Source: Arachnia propionica
Lineage (GTDB): Bacteria > Actinomycetota > Actinomycetes > Propionibacteriales > Propionibacteriaceae
NCBI RefSeq assembly: GCF_037055325.1
Contig: NZ_CP146373.1
Coordinates: 2,356,001 to 2,420,000 of the forward strand
Direction: 5' to 3'
Length of the DNA: 64,000 bases
The translations under genes were made by a program, and so were the position numbers. This document shows positions 56,522 to 64,000 of the stretch, in pieces; position 1 is the first letter of the stretch, and every line of letters starts with the position of its first letter. The notes below the pieces were generated by a model. The model made no database searches. It was not told the DNA's origin and worked only from the letters and a program-made list of their open reading frames with translations.

Positions 56522-56559
56522 TTAACGTACTCGTTGCCCACGTCACAGCGTGGCGTTAA
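56522..56559. promoter_or_regulatory. Candidate operator between TetR and ABC genes
   Basis: Nested inverted repeats are present: TTAACG (56522-56527) with CGTTAA (56554-56559), and CCACG (56538-56542) with CGTGG (56549-56553). The spacing is not symmetric, so this is a candidate only. The left half overlaps the proposed -10 box of the regulator gene (56524-56529 on the minus strand), which would allow autorepression. Confidence 0.4.
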
Positions 56560-56613
56560 GGTGAACCTCATTGAACACTGAAGACCATTTTCCAATCTTT
56601 CGAGGTGCACTTC

Positions 56614-58446
56614 ATGACGACGCAGGAACGTGAGCGCGTCGAACCGGACCAGCGGGCCGATCCGAGGGCGGCGAACAAGCAGAAAGCGCAGGAGGGGCAG
56701 GCAGCAATCAAGCGCCTGGCCGCCCCGGTGCGCGGACTGCAACGGCTGGGACAGGTGTTCGTGATCGCCTCGGCCATTCTCACGACCGCCCCCTACCTCG
56801 CCCTCGTCCAGCTCGGTGACCTCCTGCTGGCCGCCCACAGCGCCGGCACCGTCGTCGACGCCGACCGGGCATGGTCGGCGATCAACCTGCTGATCGGCTC
56901 CTTCTCCGGCCAGTTGTTGCTGTACTTCGTCGGCCTGCTCATCACCCACGTCGCCGACCTGAGGCTGCGCGACCAGTTGCAGCGCGGCATCGCGCAGCGC
57001 CTGGCCCGGGCCCCGCTGTCGTGGTTCACCGAGTCGACCTCGGGCATGATCCGCAAGGGCGTCCAGGACGACACCCGCACCGTCCACACCGTGATCGCCC
57101 ACGGCCCCGTCGAGATCCTCAACGCGGTGGTGACCCCGCTGGCCCTGCTTTGCCTTGCGTTCTGGCTGGACTGGCGGCTGGGGCTGCTCAGCATCGCCAC
57201 AATCCCGCTACACATGGCCACCTACGCCGTCTCCATGAAGGGCATGCCGGAGAAGACCGCCGAGATGGACGCGAAACTGGCGAAAGTCTCCTCCACCATG
57301 GCCGAGTTCGTCGCCGGGATCTCAGTGGTCAAGGCCTTCGGGCGAGTCGGTAGGGCGCATTCCGCCTACGTGGATTCCGCCGACGAGTTCTCCCGGTTCT
57401 TCCGCGCCTGGGCGCTGCCCCTGGTCTCGATCAGCTGCGTCTCCATGGCGTGGATCTCCATTCCGCTGCTGCTCGTGGTGAACCTGGGGGGCGGGGCCCT
57501 GCTGATCCAGGCCGGGACGGTCACGTTGCCCAAGGTGCTCGCGGCCACGCTGATCGCGTTGGTGCTCCCCGGCGCCGTGCAGGTCGTCTCGTCGATCTCC
57601 TGGTCCTATCAGATGGCCGGGGCCGCGGCGATCCGGCTGTGCGCCATCCTCGACACCCCTGTCCTGCCCTACCCCGAGACCTCGCAGACCCCCCAAGGGT
57701 GCACCGTCGAACTCGATCACGTCACCTTCTCCTACGGCCAGACCCTCGCCGTCGACGATGTCAGTCTCACCCTGGAGGAAGGAACCGTGACGGCCCTGCT
57801 CGGCCCCTCAGGTTCCGGCAAGTCGACCCTGGCCACGCTGATCGCCCGTTTCGCCGATCCGGATTCCGGGAGCATCCGGCTCGGGGGCGTCGACCTGAGG
57901 CAGCTAACCGAGGAGACCCTCTACTCGCACGTCTCGTTCGTGCTCCAGGACGCCCAGCTGCTGCGGGCCACCGTCCGCGACAACATCGCCCTGGGTCGTC
58001 CGGGAGCGGGACTCGACGAGGTCCGGGAGGCCGCGAGAATGGCCAGGATCGACGACTTCGTGATGTCGCTTCCCGAGGGCTACGACACCGTCATCGGCAC
58101 CGACACCTCGCTGTCCGGTGGGCAGGAGCAGCGGATCGCGATCGCCAGGGCGCTCCTGGTCGACGCCCCCGTGCTGCTCCTCGACGAGGCCACCGCCTTC
58201 GCGGATCCCGAGTCCGAGGCCGAGATCCAGCAGGCCCTGACCACCCTGGTGAAGGGACGCACCGTGCTGGTGATCGCCCACCGGCCCGCCGCCATCCGGG
58301 GAGCCCACCGGATCGTGGTGATGGACCGGGGACGCATCCAGGCGGTCGGTTCCCACGAGGAGTTGCTCGACGAACCCCACTACCAGGCGTTGCTGCGCCA
58401 GAGCGGCGAGCTACTCACCGCCTCACCCAAGGAGGACCCGCGATGA
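56614..58446 (+). CDS. ABC transporter, fused membrane and ATPase domains (first half-transporter)
   Basis: A 610-residue half-transporter of exporter fold. The membrane domain (about 45-340, ~6 helices) precedes the ATPase: Walker A GPSGSGKST, Q-loop SFVLQDAQLL, signature LSGGQEQRIAIARALL, Walker B VLLLDEATAFADPESE. The ATAFADP form of Walker B and the pairing with the next gene recall IrtAB/YbtPQ systems, which have exporter fold but import siderophores. ATG 56614 has GAGG 8 nt upstream. It is controlled, by layout, by the divergent TetR. Confidence 0.88.
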   Translation: MTTQERERVEPDQRADPRAANKQKAQEGQAAIKRLAAPVRGLQRLGQVFVIASAILTTAPYLALVQLGDLLLAAHSAGTVVDADRAWSAINLLIGSFSGQLLLYFVGLLITHVADLRLRDQLQRGIAQRLARAPLSWFTESTSGMIRKGVQDDTRTVHTVIAHGPVEILNAVVTPLALLCLAFWLDWRLGLLSIATIPLHMATYAVSMKGMPEKTAEMDAKLAKVSSTMAEFVAGISVVKAFGRVGRAHSAYVDSADEFSRFFRAWALPLVSISCVSMAWISIPLLLVVNLGGGALLIQAGTVTLPKVLAATLIALVLPGAVQVVSSISWSYQMAGAAAIRLCAILDTPVLPYPETSQTPQGCTVELDHVTFSYGQTLAVDDVSLTLEEGTVTALLGPSGSGKSTLATLIARFADPDSGSIRLGGVDLRQLTEETLYSHVSFVLQDAQLLRATVRDNIALGRPGAGLDEVREAARMARIDDFVMSLPEGYDTVIGTDTSLSGGQEQRIAIARALLVDAPVLLLDEATAFADPESEAEIQQALTTLVKGRTVLVIAHRPAAIRGAHRIVVMDRGRIQAVGSHEELLDEPHYQALLRQSGELLTASPKEDPR

Positions 58447-60200
58447 GTGACATCGACCGCAACGCGCTGCTGCCCCGCTACCGCCGCCTCATGACACCGT
58501 CCCAGTGGCGGCAGTTGTCCACGGGCCTGACCATCGGTGTGGTGGCCGGGGCACTGACGGGGTTCGCGCTGCTGGCCCTGCTCCCCACATCCGTCGCCCT
58601 GACCACGGGTGGCCCGAGCTGGGGGCTGGATTTCGGCGGCTGGCTGGTGGTTCTGCTCATCACCGCCGTCGCCACCCTCACCATCGACTTCATAGGCACC
58701 CGCACCGGGTACCTGGGTGCACTCGGTTTCATGCAGAGCGTCCATCACAGCATCGGCGACAAGGTCGCGAGGCTGCCCCTGTCCTGGTTCGACCCGTCGT
58801 CGGCGGGCTGGATGTCGCGGATGGCCAGCCAGGAGATGATGTCCTTGTCGCAGTCGGTGGCGCACTTCCTGTACAAGCTGCGGGTCGATGCGGCCGCCTG
58901 CGTCGTGATCGGGATCGGCGCCTGGTTCTGGGACTGGCGGCTCGGCCTGCTGCTGACCTGCGCGGCTCCCGTGCTGACCGTGGGCCTCATCATCGGACGG
59001 CGCATCCTGAACCACGGCAAGGCCATCGCCGAACCCTCCGAGGTCGAACTGGCGGCCCGCATCATCGAGTTTTCCCGCTGCCAAGGGGCGCTGCGTTCCT
59101 GCAACGCACCAAACCCACCGGGCCTCAAGACGGCATTCGAGAACAACCACCGCGACTCGCGGCGCGCCTTCTGGTGGGAGGCCGTCGGCAACATGGTCAA
59201 CGGCGCCTTCGCCCAGCTCGTGGTGATCTCCATGATCGTCCTGTCCGCCACCCTGGCGCTGTCGTCACAACTCGCCCCGCTTCAGGCGATCGTCACCATC
59301 GGTATGTGCCTGCGGTTCATGACGATGCTGAGCGACATCGGGGCCATGATGATCGGTTTCGAGGAGCGCCGACAGATGATGAACCACATCGATCGGGTCA
59401 TGGACTCCCCCGTGCTGCCCGAACCCGACACATCCCCCGATGCACCCTCCGACGGCAGCGTCGAACTGGTCGACGTCGATTTCAGCTACCAAGCTGGCGT
59501 GCCGGTGCTGCGCGGGGTCTCGATGACGGTGCCCAGCGGTTCGATGTGTGCCCTCGTCGGCCCCTCCGGCAGCGGCAAGACCACCATCGCCCGTTTGGTC
59601 GCGCGATTCTACGACGTCGACTCCGGGCGGCTCAGGGTCGGCGGGGTGGAGGTGAAGCAGCTGACCACCGAGGACCTGATGTCACAGCTGTCGATGGTCT
59701 TCCAGGACGTCTACCTGTTCGACGACACCCTGGAAGCCAACATCCGCCTGGGCCGCCAAGACGCCACCGACGACGAGGTGCACCACGCCGCCAATCTCGC
59801 CGGGGTGACGGAGATCGTCGAACGGCTCCCCGGCGGCTGGGAGACCCGGGTCGGTGAGGGCGGTCGGGCCCTGTCCGGCGGCGAACGGCAGCGCGTCTCC
59901 ATCGCCCGCGCCCTGCTGAAACGGGCACCCATCGTGCTCCTCGACGAAGCCACCAGCGCCCTCGACGCCGAGAACGAGGCGAACATCGTGGCCGCCATGG
60001 AGGAGCTGAGACGCTCCTCCACCCTCATCGTCATCGCCCACAAGCTGGAAACCATCGCCGCCGCCGACCAGGTGGTGGTGCTGGGGGCCGACGGCCAGGT
60101 TGCGCAGCAGGGCCGGCACGAGGACCTGGTGGGCGTCGATGGCCCCTACCGCGACTTCTGGCAGTACCGGAGCAGCGCCAGCGGATGGTCCCTGGTCTGA
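58443..60200 (+). CDS. ABC transporter, fused membrane and ATPase domains (second half-transporter)
   Basis: A 585-residue partner of the previous gene, overlapping it by 4 bp (ATGA). The membrane domain (about 20-320) is followed by an ATPase with Walker A GPSGSGKTT, signature LSGGERQRVSIARALL and Walker B IVLLDEATSALDAENE. Both halves have intact catalytic motifs. Substrate is unknown; siderophore or metallophore uptake is an inference from the neighbours. Confidence 0.88.
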   Translation: MSDIDRNALLPRYRRLMTPSQWRQLSTGLTIGVVAGALTGFALLALLPTSVALTTGGPSWGLDFGGWLVVLLITAVATLTIDFIGTRTGYLGALGFMQSVHHSIGDKVARLPLSWFDPSSAGWMSRMASQEMMSLSQSVAHFLYKLRVDAAACVVIGIGAWFWDWRLGLLLTCAAPVLTVGLIIGRRILNHGKAIAEPSEVELAARIIEFSRCQGALRSCNAPNPPGLKTAFENNHRDSRRAFWWEAVGNMVNGAFAQLVVISMIVLSATLALSSQLAPLQAIVTIGMCLRFMTMLSDIGAMMIGFEERRQMMNHIDRVMDSPVLPEPDTSPDAPSDGSVELVDVDFSYQAGVPVLRGVSMTVPSGSMCALVGPSGSGKTTIARLVARFYDVDSGRLRVGGVEVKQLTTEDLMSQLSMVFQDVYLFDDTLEANIRLGRQDATDDEVHHAANLAGVTEIVERLPGGWETRVGEGGRALSGGERQRVSIARALLKRAPIVLLDEATSALDAENEANIVAAMEELRRSSTLIVIAHKLETIAAADQVVVLGADGQVAQQGRHEDLVGVDGPYRDFWQYRSSASGWSLV

Positions 60201-60242
60201 ATCCGAGTCAAAAAAACCGAACAGCAACACGAGAAAGCAGGA

Positions 60243-61754
60243 ATGATGAAACCTTGGAGATTGCGTCTGGGCGCCGTCATCGTGGCCGCCGCCCTGGGAC
60301 TGACCGGATGCGCATCCGGTTCCGGCGGCAGCTCCCCGTCGGCCTCGGGCGCCTCCCAGCCGGTCAGGATCGGGGCGCTCTTCGCCCCGACCGATTCACT
60401 CGACCCGGCCACCGCCTCCTCACCGGGTTCGATGCTGCTGGCGTTCAACGTCTACGACTCCCTGGCGATCATGACCAAGAAGGGGGCGGCGCTGTCCCTG
60501 GCCAAGTCCATCGAACCCAACGCCACCGCCGATGAGTGGACCGTCACGCTGCGCGACGGCCTGACCTACTCCGACGGCACCGCCGCCACTGGGCAGGACG
60601 TCCTGGATTCCCTCGCCCATTTCGCCCAGTCACCCAGCTACGCCAGTCTGTACTCCGACATCGACTTCGAGGCCTCCAGCGCATCCGGGTCGACGGCGAC
60701 GCTGAAACTGAAGAAACCCGCCTCCGATTTCCTCGAATCCTCGCTGGGAATGTTCTCCGCCATCGCCCCGAAGGGCCAGTTCACCGGCATCGGCGCCGGC
60801 CCCTTCGTCGTCGACAAGGGGGACCCCGGCACCGGCTACCAGCTACACGCCAACGACAAATACTGGGACGGCACCCCGTCCATCCCGCAGGTCACGATGG
60901 TGCCGATCCCCGACTCCACGGCCCAGGCCAACGCCCTGCGCACCAGCGAGATCGACCTCGCCACCGGCCTCAACTCGGCTGCCCTCACGACCCTGTCCGG
61001 AGCTCCCAACGTCAAGGTGGCCGACCCCACCCTGGAGTCCGCATCCGCCCTGGAGCTGGCCCTCAACACCCGCGTCGCGCCCTTCAACGACCCGGAGGTG
61101 CGGCGGGCCGCCAAACTTGCCGTGGACCGGGACAAGCTGGTCACCACCGTCCTCGGATCCACCGGTGAGGTCGCCAACGACATGCTCGGCAAGGGATACG
61201 ACAACTACCCGGAGGACGTCGCCCAGACCACGGCCAACAAAGAGGAGGCCAAGCGCATCTTCGCGGAGAAAGGGGTCACGTCCTTCACGATCGTCGCAGC
61301 CGACGTCATGCCGGGTATGGTCGCCTCGGCCGAGTTGATGGCCCAGGAGTTCGCCGAGGTGGGGGTGCAGATCACCGTCGACAAGCGCGACCCGCAGACC
61401 TACTACAGCAACCCTGCCGAGCTGCACCAGGCGCAGGCGGCGACCGCCTTTTGGATCAACCGCAACCCTATCACCGAGTTCCGCAGCCAGGTCATGCCCG
61501 ACTACCCCTTCAACCTTTCCGGTTTCACCTCCGAGACGATCCAGCAGAACCTGACGAAAGCCACCGCCACCCTGGACGCGGCCGAGCAGAAGAAGCTGGT
61601 GGGCGAGATCAGCAAGGAGATCCACGACCAGGGCGGTGACCTGATCTGGGGCTACCAGAAGCAGGTCTCGGCGTACCGGGCCGGGCTGGAGAATTTCACC
61701 TCCGTCCAAGCGGTTCCCTGGCTGACAAAGGCCACCTTCAACCCGGTCGGCTGA
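60243..61754 (+). CDS. Nickel/peptide-type ABC transporter substrate-binding lipoprotein
   Basis: A 503-residue SBP_bac_5-family binding protein. The signal ends in LTGC, a lipobox, followed by a Gly/Ser linker. Family features: DSLDPATASSPGSMLLAFNVYDSL near the start, WTVTLRDGLTYSDGTAATGQDVLDSL, and FNDPEVRRAAKLAVDRDKLV. It precedes the two permeases and ATPase of the same transporter. These systems import nickel, metal-chelate complexes or short peptides. No distinctive nickel ligand can be claimed from sequence alone. Confidence 0.92.
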   Translation: MMKPWRLRLGAVIVAAALGLTGCASGSGGSSPSASGASQPVRIGALFAPTDSLDPATASSPGSMLLAFNVYDSLAIMTKKGAALSLAKSIEPNATADEWTVTLRDGLTYSDGTAATGQDVLDSLAHFAQSPSYASLYSDIDFEASSASGSTATLKLKKPASDFLESSLGMFSAIAPKGQFTGIGAGPFVVDKGDPGTGYQLHANDKYWDGTPSIPQVTMVPIPDSTAQANALRTSEIDLATGLNSAALTTLSGAPNVKVADPTLESASALELALNTRVAPFNDPEVRRAAKLAVDRDKLVTTVLGSTGEVANDMLGKGYDNYPEDVAQTTANKEEAKRIFAEKGVTSFTIVAADVMPGMVASAELMAQEFAEVGVQITVDKRDPQTYYSNPAELHQAQAATAFWINRNPITEFRSQVMPDYPFNLSGFTSETIQQNLTKATATLDAAEQKKLVGEISKEIHDQGGDLIWGYQKQVSAYRAGLENFTSVQAVPWLTKATFNPVG

Positions 61755-61761
61755 TCTGGCC

Positions 61762-62741
61762 TTGGTACGAACCATCGACGCGTCGCCGCAGCAACCCACC
61801 TTCACCGGCTGGTTGTTGCGGCGGCTGGCGCGCTCCGCAGGCCAATGCCTGACGGCCTCGCTTCTGCTGTTCCTGCTGATCCAGGCCCTGCCCGGGGATG
61901 CGGCAACTGCGAGCGCCTCGAGGAACGGGGCCGCCGCGGTGGAGGCGGCCAGGACCCGGATGGGTCTGGACCGGCCCGTCCTGGAACGCTACCTGGAATG
62001 GGTGGCGGGCATCCTGCGGGGGGATCCCGGGACCACGCTCATCACGTCCCGGCCCGTGGCCGAGACGATCACGCAACCGGTTCTGGCGTCGCTGAGCCTG
62101 GCCGCGGTGGTGCTGCTGGGGTTGTGCTGCTCACCCTGCCCGTCGCGGTCGTCACCGGGGCGCGTCCGAGGCATCCGGTCAGCCGGTTCCTGACGGGGTT
62201 CTCGGTGGCCGCTGCCGCGATACCGGAGTTCGTGGTGGCGATCGCGCTGCTGGCCGTCCTGGCGGTGTGGACCCGCTGGCTGCCGGTGCTGTCGGTGCCC
62301 GGTGCGGGTCGCACGGTGTGGGAGAACCCCGTCTGCCTGGTGATGCCGGCGCTGTCGCTGTGGCTGGTGTGTTCCGCATCCCTGACCCGTCGCGTCCAGG
62401 CCCTGGTGGCCACCCACGCCGCGGCACCCTACGTGCGCGAGGCGGAACTGGCGGGCCTGACGCGGCGACGGGTGCTGTCCAGGCACCTGTTGCCGTCGGT
62501 GGCTCCCGGCGTCCTGCAGCTGCTCGCGCAGACGATCCCCTACCTGCTGGGTGGGGCCGTGGTGGTCGAGACCGTGACCTCCTTCCCCGGTCTGGGGTTC
62601 GCGCTGGTGCGGGCCGTCGGGGACAGGGAGGTGCCGGTGGTGATGGCCGCGGGGGCGTTGATGATGGTGGTCGCGGTGGTGGCCTTCACCGTCGCGGATG
62701 CGCTGTCGGTGCGCCAGGAACGCATGGTTGCGGTGGTGTGA
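61762..62741 (+). pseudogene. First permease of the nickel/peptide transporter, broken by a frameshift
   Basis: The sequence codes for a NikB/DppB-like permease but in two frames. Bases 61762 to about 62120 give the N-terminal part (WLLRRLARSAGQCLTASLLL through AAVVLLGL) and from about 62125 a different frame gives the rest (VLLTLPVAVVTGARP to the TGA at 62741). Joining them needs one extra base near 62122, such as GGGTTGG for GGGTTG. The joined product would be ~326 residues, the normal size, with the permease loop EAELAGLTRRRVLSRHLLP. The start is a TTG. This may be a sequencing error, a real mutation, or, less likely, recoding. Confidence 0.8.
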
Positions 62742-62742
62742 G

Positions 62743-63528
62743 GTGAGCGTTTCAGCGAGGATCTGGGGCGGCATCGCCCTGCTGATGGTGCTTGTCACCA
62801 TGGTCGCCCCGTGGTTGGCGCCAGCGGCCGGGAATTCCGCGGCCACGACGTCCTTCGCCTATTCGGTGGGCGGTCCGGGCGGGTTGGGGCACGACTACCT
62901 GGGGCGGCCGGTGCTGCCCCAGCTCCTGGAGGGCGGCCGGGCGTTGCTGATCGCGGCCCTCCTGACCGCGGTGGTCTCGCAGGGCGTCGGGCTGGCCGCT
63001 GGTTTGTGGCTCGCCACCCGGGCCCGGGGGGCCTGGTTCGCGCGGTTCGTCTTGGATGTCGTCCTGGTGACACCGATGATTGTTGCCTCGCTGGTGGTCT
63101 ATCAGCGCGCCGGGGCGTCGCTGTATGCCACCATCCCGATCGCAACCGCCCTGACCCTGCCGTTCACGTCCCGCTACTACCGGGCGGCCGCGGAGCCACT
63201 GTTGGGGGCGGCCTTCTTCGAACAGGCCAGGGTGGCCGGCGACAGGACGTCGGTGGCGCTGGTCCGGGAGGTGGTGCCGGTGCTGCTGCGTCCCGTCCTG
63301 GCCGACCTGGGGTTGGCGACGATCACCGCCCTCTACCTGATGGCCACCATTTCCTTCCTGGGCACCACCGCCGCCGAGTCCGGTTTCCTGTGGCCGACGA
63401 TGGTGTCGCGGAACCTCGACGGGCTGGGGCTCAATCCGTGGGCGGTGCTGGCCCCGTTGGGTGCGATGGTGGCGTTGACGGTGCCCGTGAACCTGTTCGT
63501 CGATGCCCTCGGAGGTCGCCGTGACTGA
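62743..63528 (+). CDS. Second permease of the nickel/peptide transporter
   Basis: A NikC/DppC-like membrane protein of 261 residues. It has the typical early LGHDYLGRPVLPQLLEGGRALLIAAL, where the family usually has GTDxLGRD, and the EAA-type loop FFEQARVAGDRTSVALVREVVP. GTG 62743 follows the previous stop by 1 bp. It is intact, unlike its partner. Confidence 0.9.
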   Translation: MSVSARIWGGIALLMVLVTMVAPWLAPAAGNSAATTSFAYSVGGPGGLGHDYLGRPVLPQLLEGGRALLIAALLTAVVSQGVGLAAGLWLATRARGAWFARFVLDVVLVTPMIVASLVVYQRAGASLYATIPIATALTLPFTSRYYRAAAEPLLGAAFFEQARVAGDRTSVALVREVVPVLLRPVLADLGLATITALYLMATISFLGTTAAESGFLWPTMVSRNLDGLGLNPWAVLAPLGAMVALTVPVNLFVDALGGRRD

Positions 63529-64000
63529 ACCAGCCGTGCAGGTCGACGACCTGCGGATCCGTTCGGTCGCCGGAACGATCCTGGACAAAACCGCCCTTGC
63601 CGTGGAACGGGGCGAGCGGGTCGGGCTCGTAGGGGAATCCGGTTCGGGGAAGTCGACCCTGTCCTTGGCCCTGCTGGGTTCGATCGCGCCTGGTTTGGAA
63701 CTGGGGGCGGGGAACGTGACGGTGCTGGATGTGCCCGTCGTTGTCGATGGCCGGTTGGCCTCCCCCGGGGCCCTGCGGGGACTGCGGCGTCGCGTCGCCC
63801 GGCTGGATCAGGACCCGGCCGGGGCGTTGACCCCGACCCGCCGCATCGGATACCTGATGACGGAGTTGTCGCGGGGTCCGCGTGAGGATGCGCAGCGACT
63901 CCGCGACGAGGCCCTGGAGGTCTTCGGGCTGCCGACGACCCGCGACTTCCTGAACCGTTTCCCGGCGGAGCTGTCGGGAGGGCAGCGGCGGCGGGTGGCG
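63521..64000 (+). CDS. ATPase of the nickel/peptide transporter (5' part)
   Basis: A NikD/DppD-like ABC ATPase open to the end of the window, with 160 codons present. Walker A is GLVGESGSGKSTLSLALLG, the Q-loop region RLDQDPAGALTPTRRI, and the signature ELSGGQRRRVA. GTG 63521 lies inside the end of the previous gene (8-bp overlap) and has GGAGG 5 nt upstream. Walker B and the C-terminal half are outside the window; a second ATPase (NikE-like) or a fused second domain may follow. Confidence 0.9.
   Translation, partial: MTEPAVQVDDLRIRSVAGTILDKTALAVERGERVGLVGESGSGKSTLSLALLGSIAPGLELGAGNVTVLDVPVVVDGRLASPGALRGLRRRVARLDQDPAGALTPTRRIGYLMTELSRGPREDAQRLRDEALEVFGLPTTRDFLNRFPAELSGGQRRRVA

Noticed and set aside
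57450-58442. N-terminal extension of the second half-transporter gene
   Set aside because: The extension overlaps the first half-transporter gene in another frame and is Arg/Pro-rich; the ATG at 58443 has the expected ATGA overlap.
62105-62135. Programmed -1 frameshift in the permease
   Set aside because: No X-XXY-YYZ slippery heptamer in the correct phase and no reason for recoding in this family; mutation or sequence error is simpler.

Overview
The window is high-GC actinobacterial DNA. It has a complete actinobacterial-type NADH dehydrogenase I (nuo) operon, a near-complete menaquinone (men) gene set, many 4-bp ATGA/GTGA gene overlaps, GTG/TTG starts, and several genes that appear to start without a leader, 6-7 nt after a TAnnnT box. 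Gene content and order suggest a member of the Propionibacteriaceae, perhaps Arachnia or a relative. That placement is inference from gene content, not from a search.

Layout. 1-0.8 kb: 3' end of korB (2-oxoacid:ferredoxin oxidoreductase beta subunit), ending at a strong bidirectional terminator. 0.9-9.4 kb: a surface-protein region on the minus strand. It has a Pro/Gln-rich single-pass membrane protein, a 1.26-kb gene-poor stretch with three hairpins, a protein with two membrane segments, and two paralogous adhesin-like proteins. Both adhesins end exactly at LPKTGA with no membrane anchor. 10.1-27.7 kb: one long, tightly packed minus-strand array, menJ-like reductase - nuoABCDEFGHIJKLMN - polyprenyl diphosphate synthase. 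Complex I is thus flanked by two enzymes that build or saturate the tail of its quinone substrate. 28-29.3 kb: menF, divergent. 29.7-33.2 kb: a small Cys-rich DUF1540-type protein, an unknown protein and a two-gene ABC transporter. 33.4-36.3 kb: a maltokinase N-cap-like protein, menG and an overlapping TM0106-type RecB/RNase H-like nuclease. 36.4-41.4 kb: an OatA-like acyltransferase and proton-translocating transhydrogenase pntAB. 41.6-46.5 kb: menE-menA-menC-menD plus a small unknown ORF. 46.6-49.6 kb: a PLDc_N-type membrane peptide, an orphan dhaL, and a sugar nucleotidyltransferase overlapping a galactokinase-like GHMP kinase.

49.6-56.5 kb is accessory: an inverted/direct repeat element, a decayed IS630-like transposase end, a TadG-like pseudopilin-type protein, a PKD-like protein with a lipoprotein, and two overlapping beta-propeller-like secreted or membrane proteins coupled to a TetR-family regulator. 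56.6-64 kb, divergent from the regulator: a heterodimeric ABC transporter of exporter fold (IrtAB/YbtPQ-like) followed by a nickel/peptide-type ABC importer. The importer has a binding lipoprotein, a first permease broken by a one-base frameshift, a second permease, and an ATPase running off the window.

The core of the window is respiratory: NADH enters through complex I, menaquinone is made by MenF/D/C/E/A/G (MenB and the hydrolases are not here), its tail by the prenyl synthase and reductase, and NAD(P)H pools are balanced by PntAB. The most unusual material is the pair of LPKTGA-terminal adhesins, one of which carries an internal block of about 0.9 kb with clearly different codon usage. 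No rRNA, tRNA or CRISPR array was seen.
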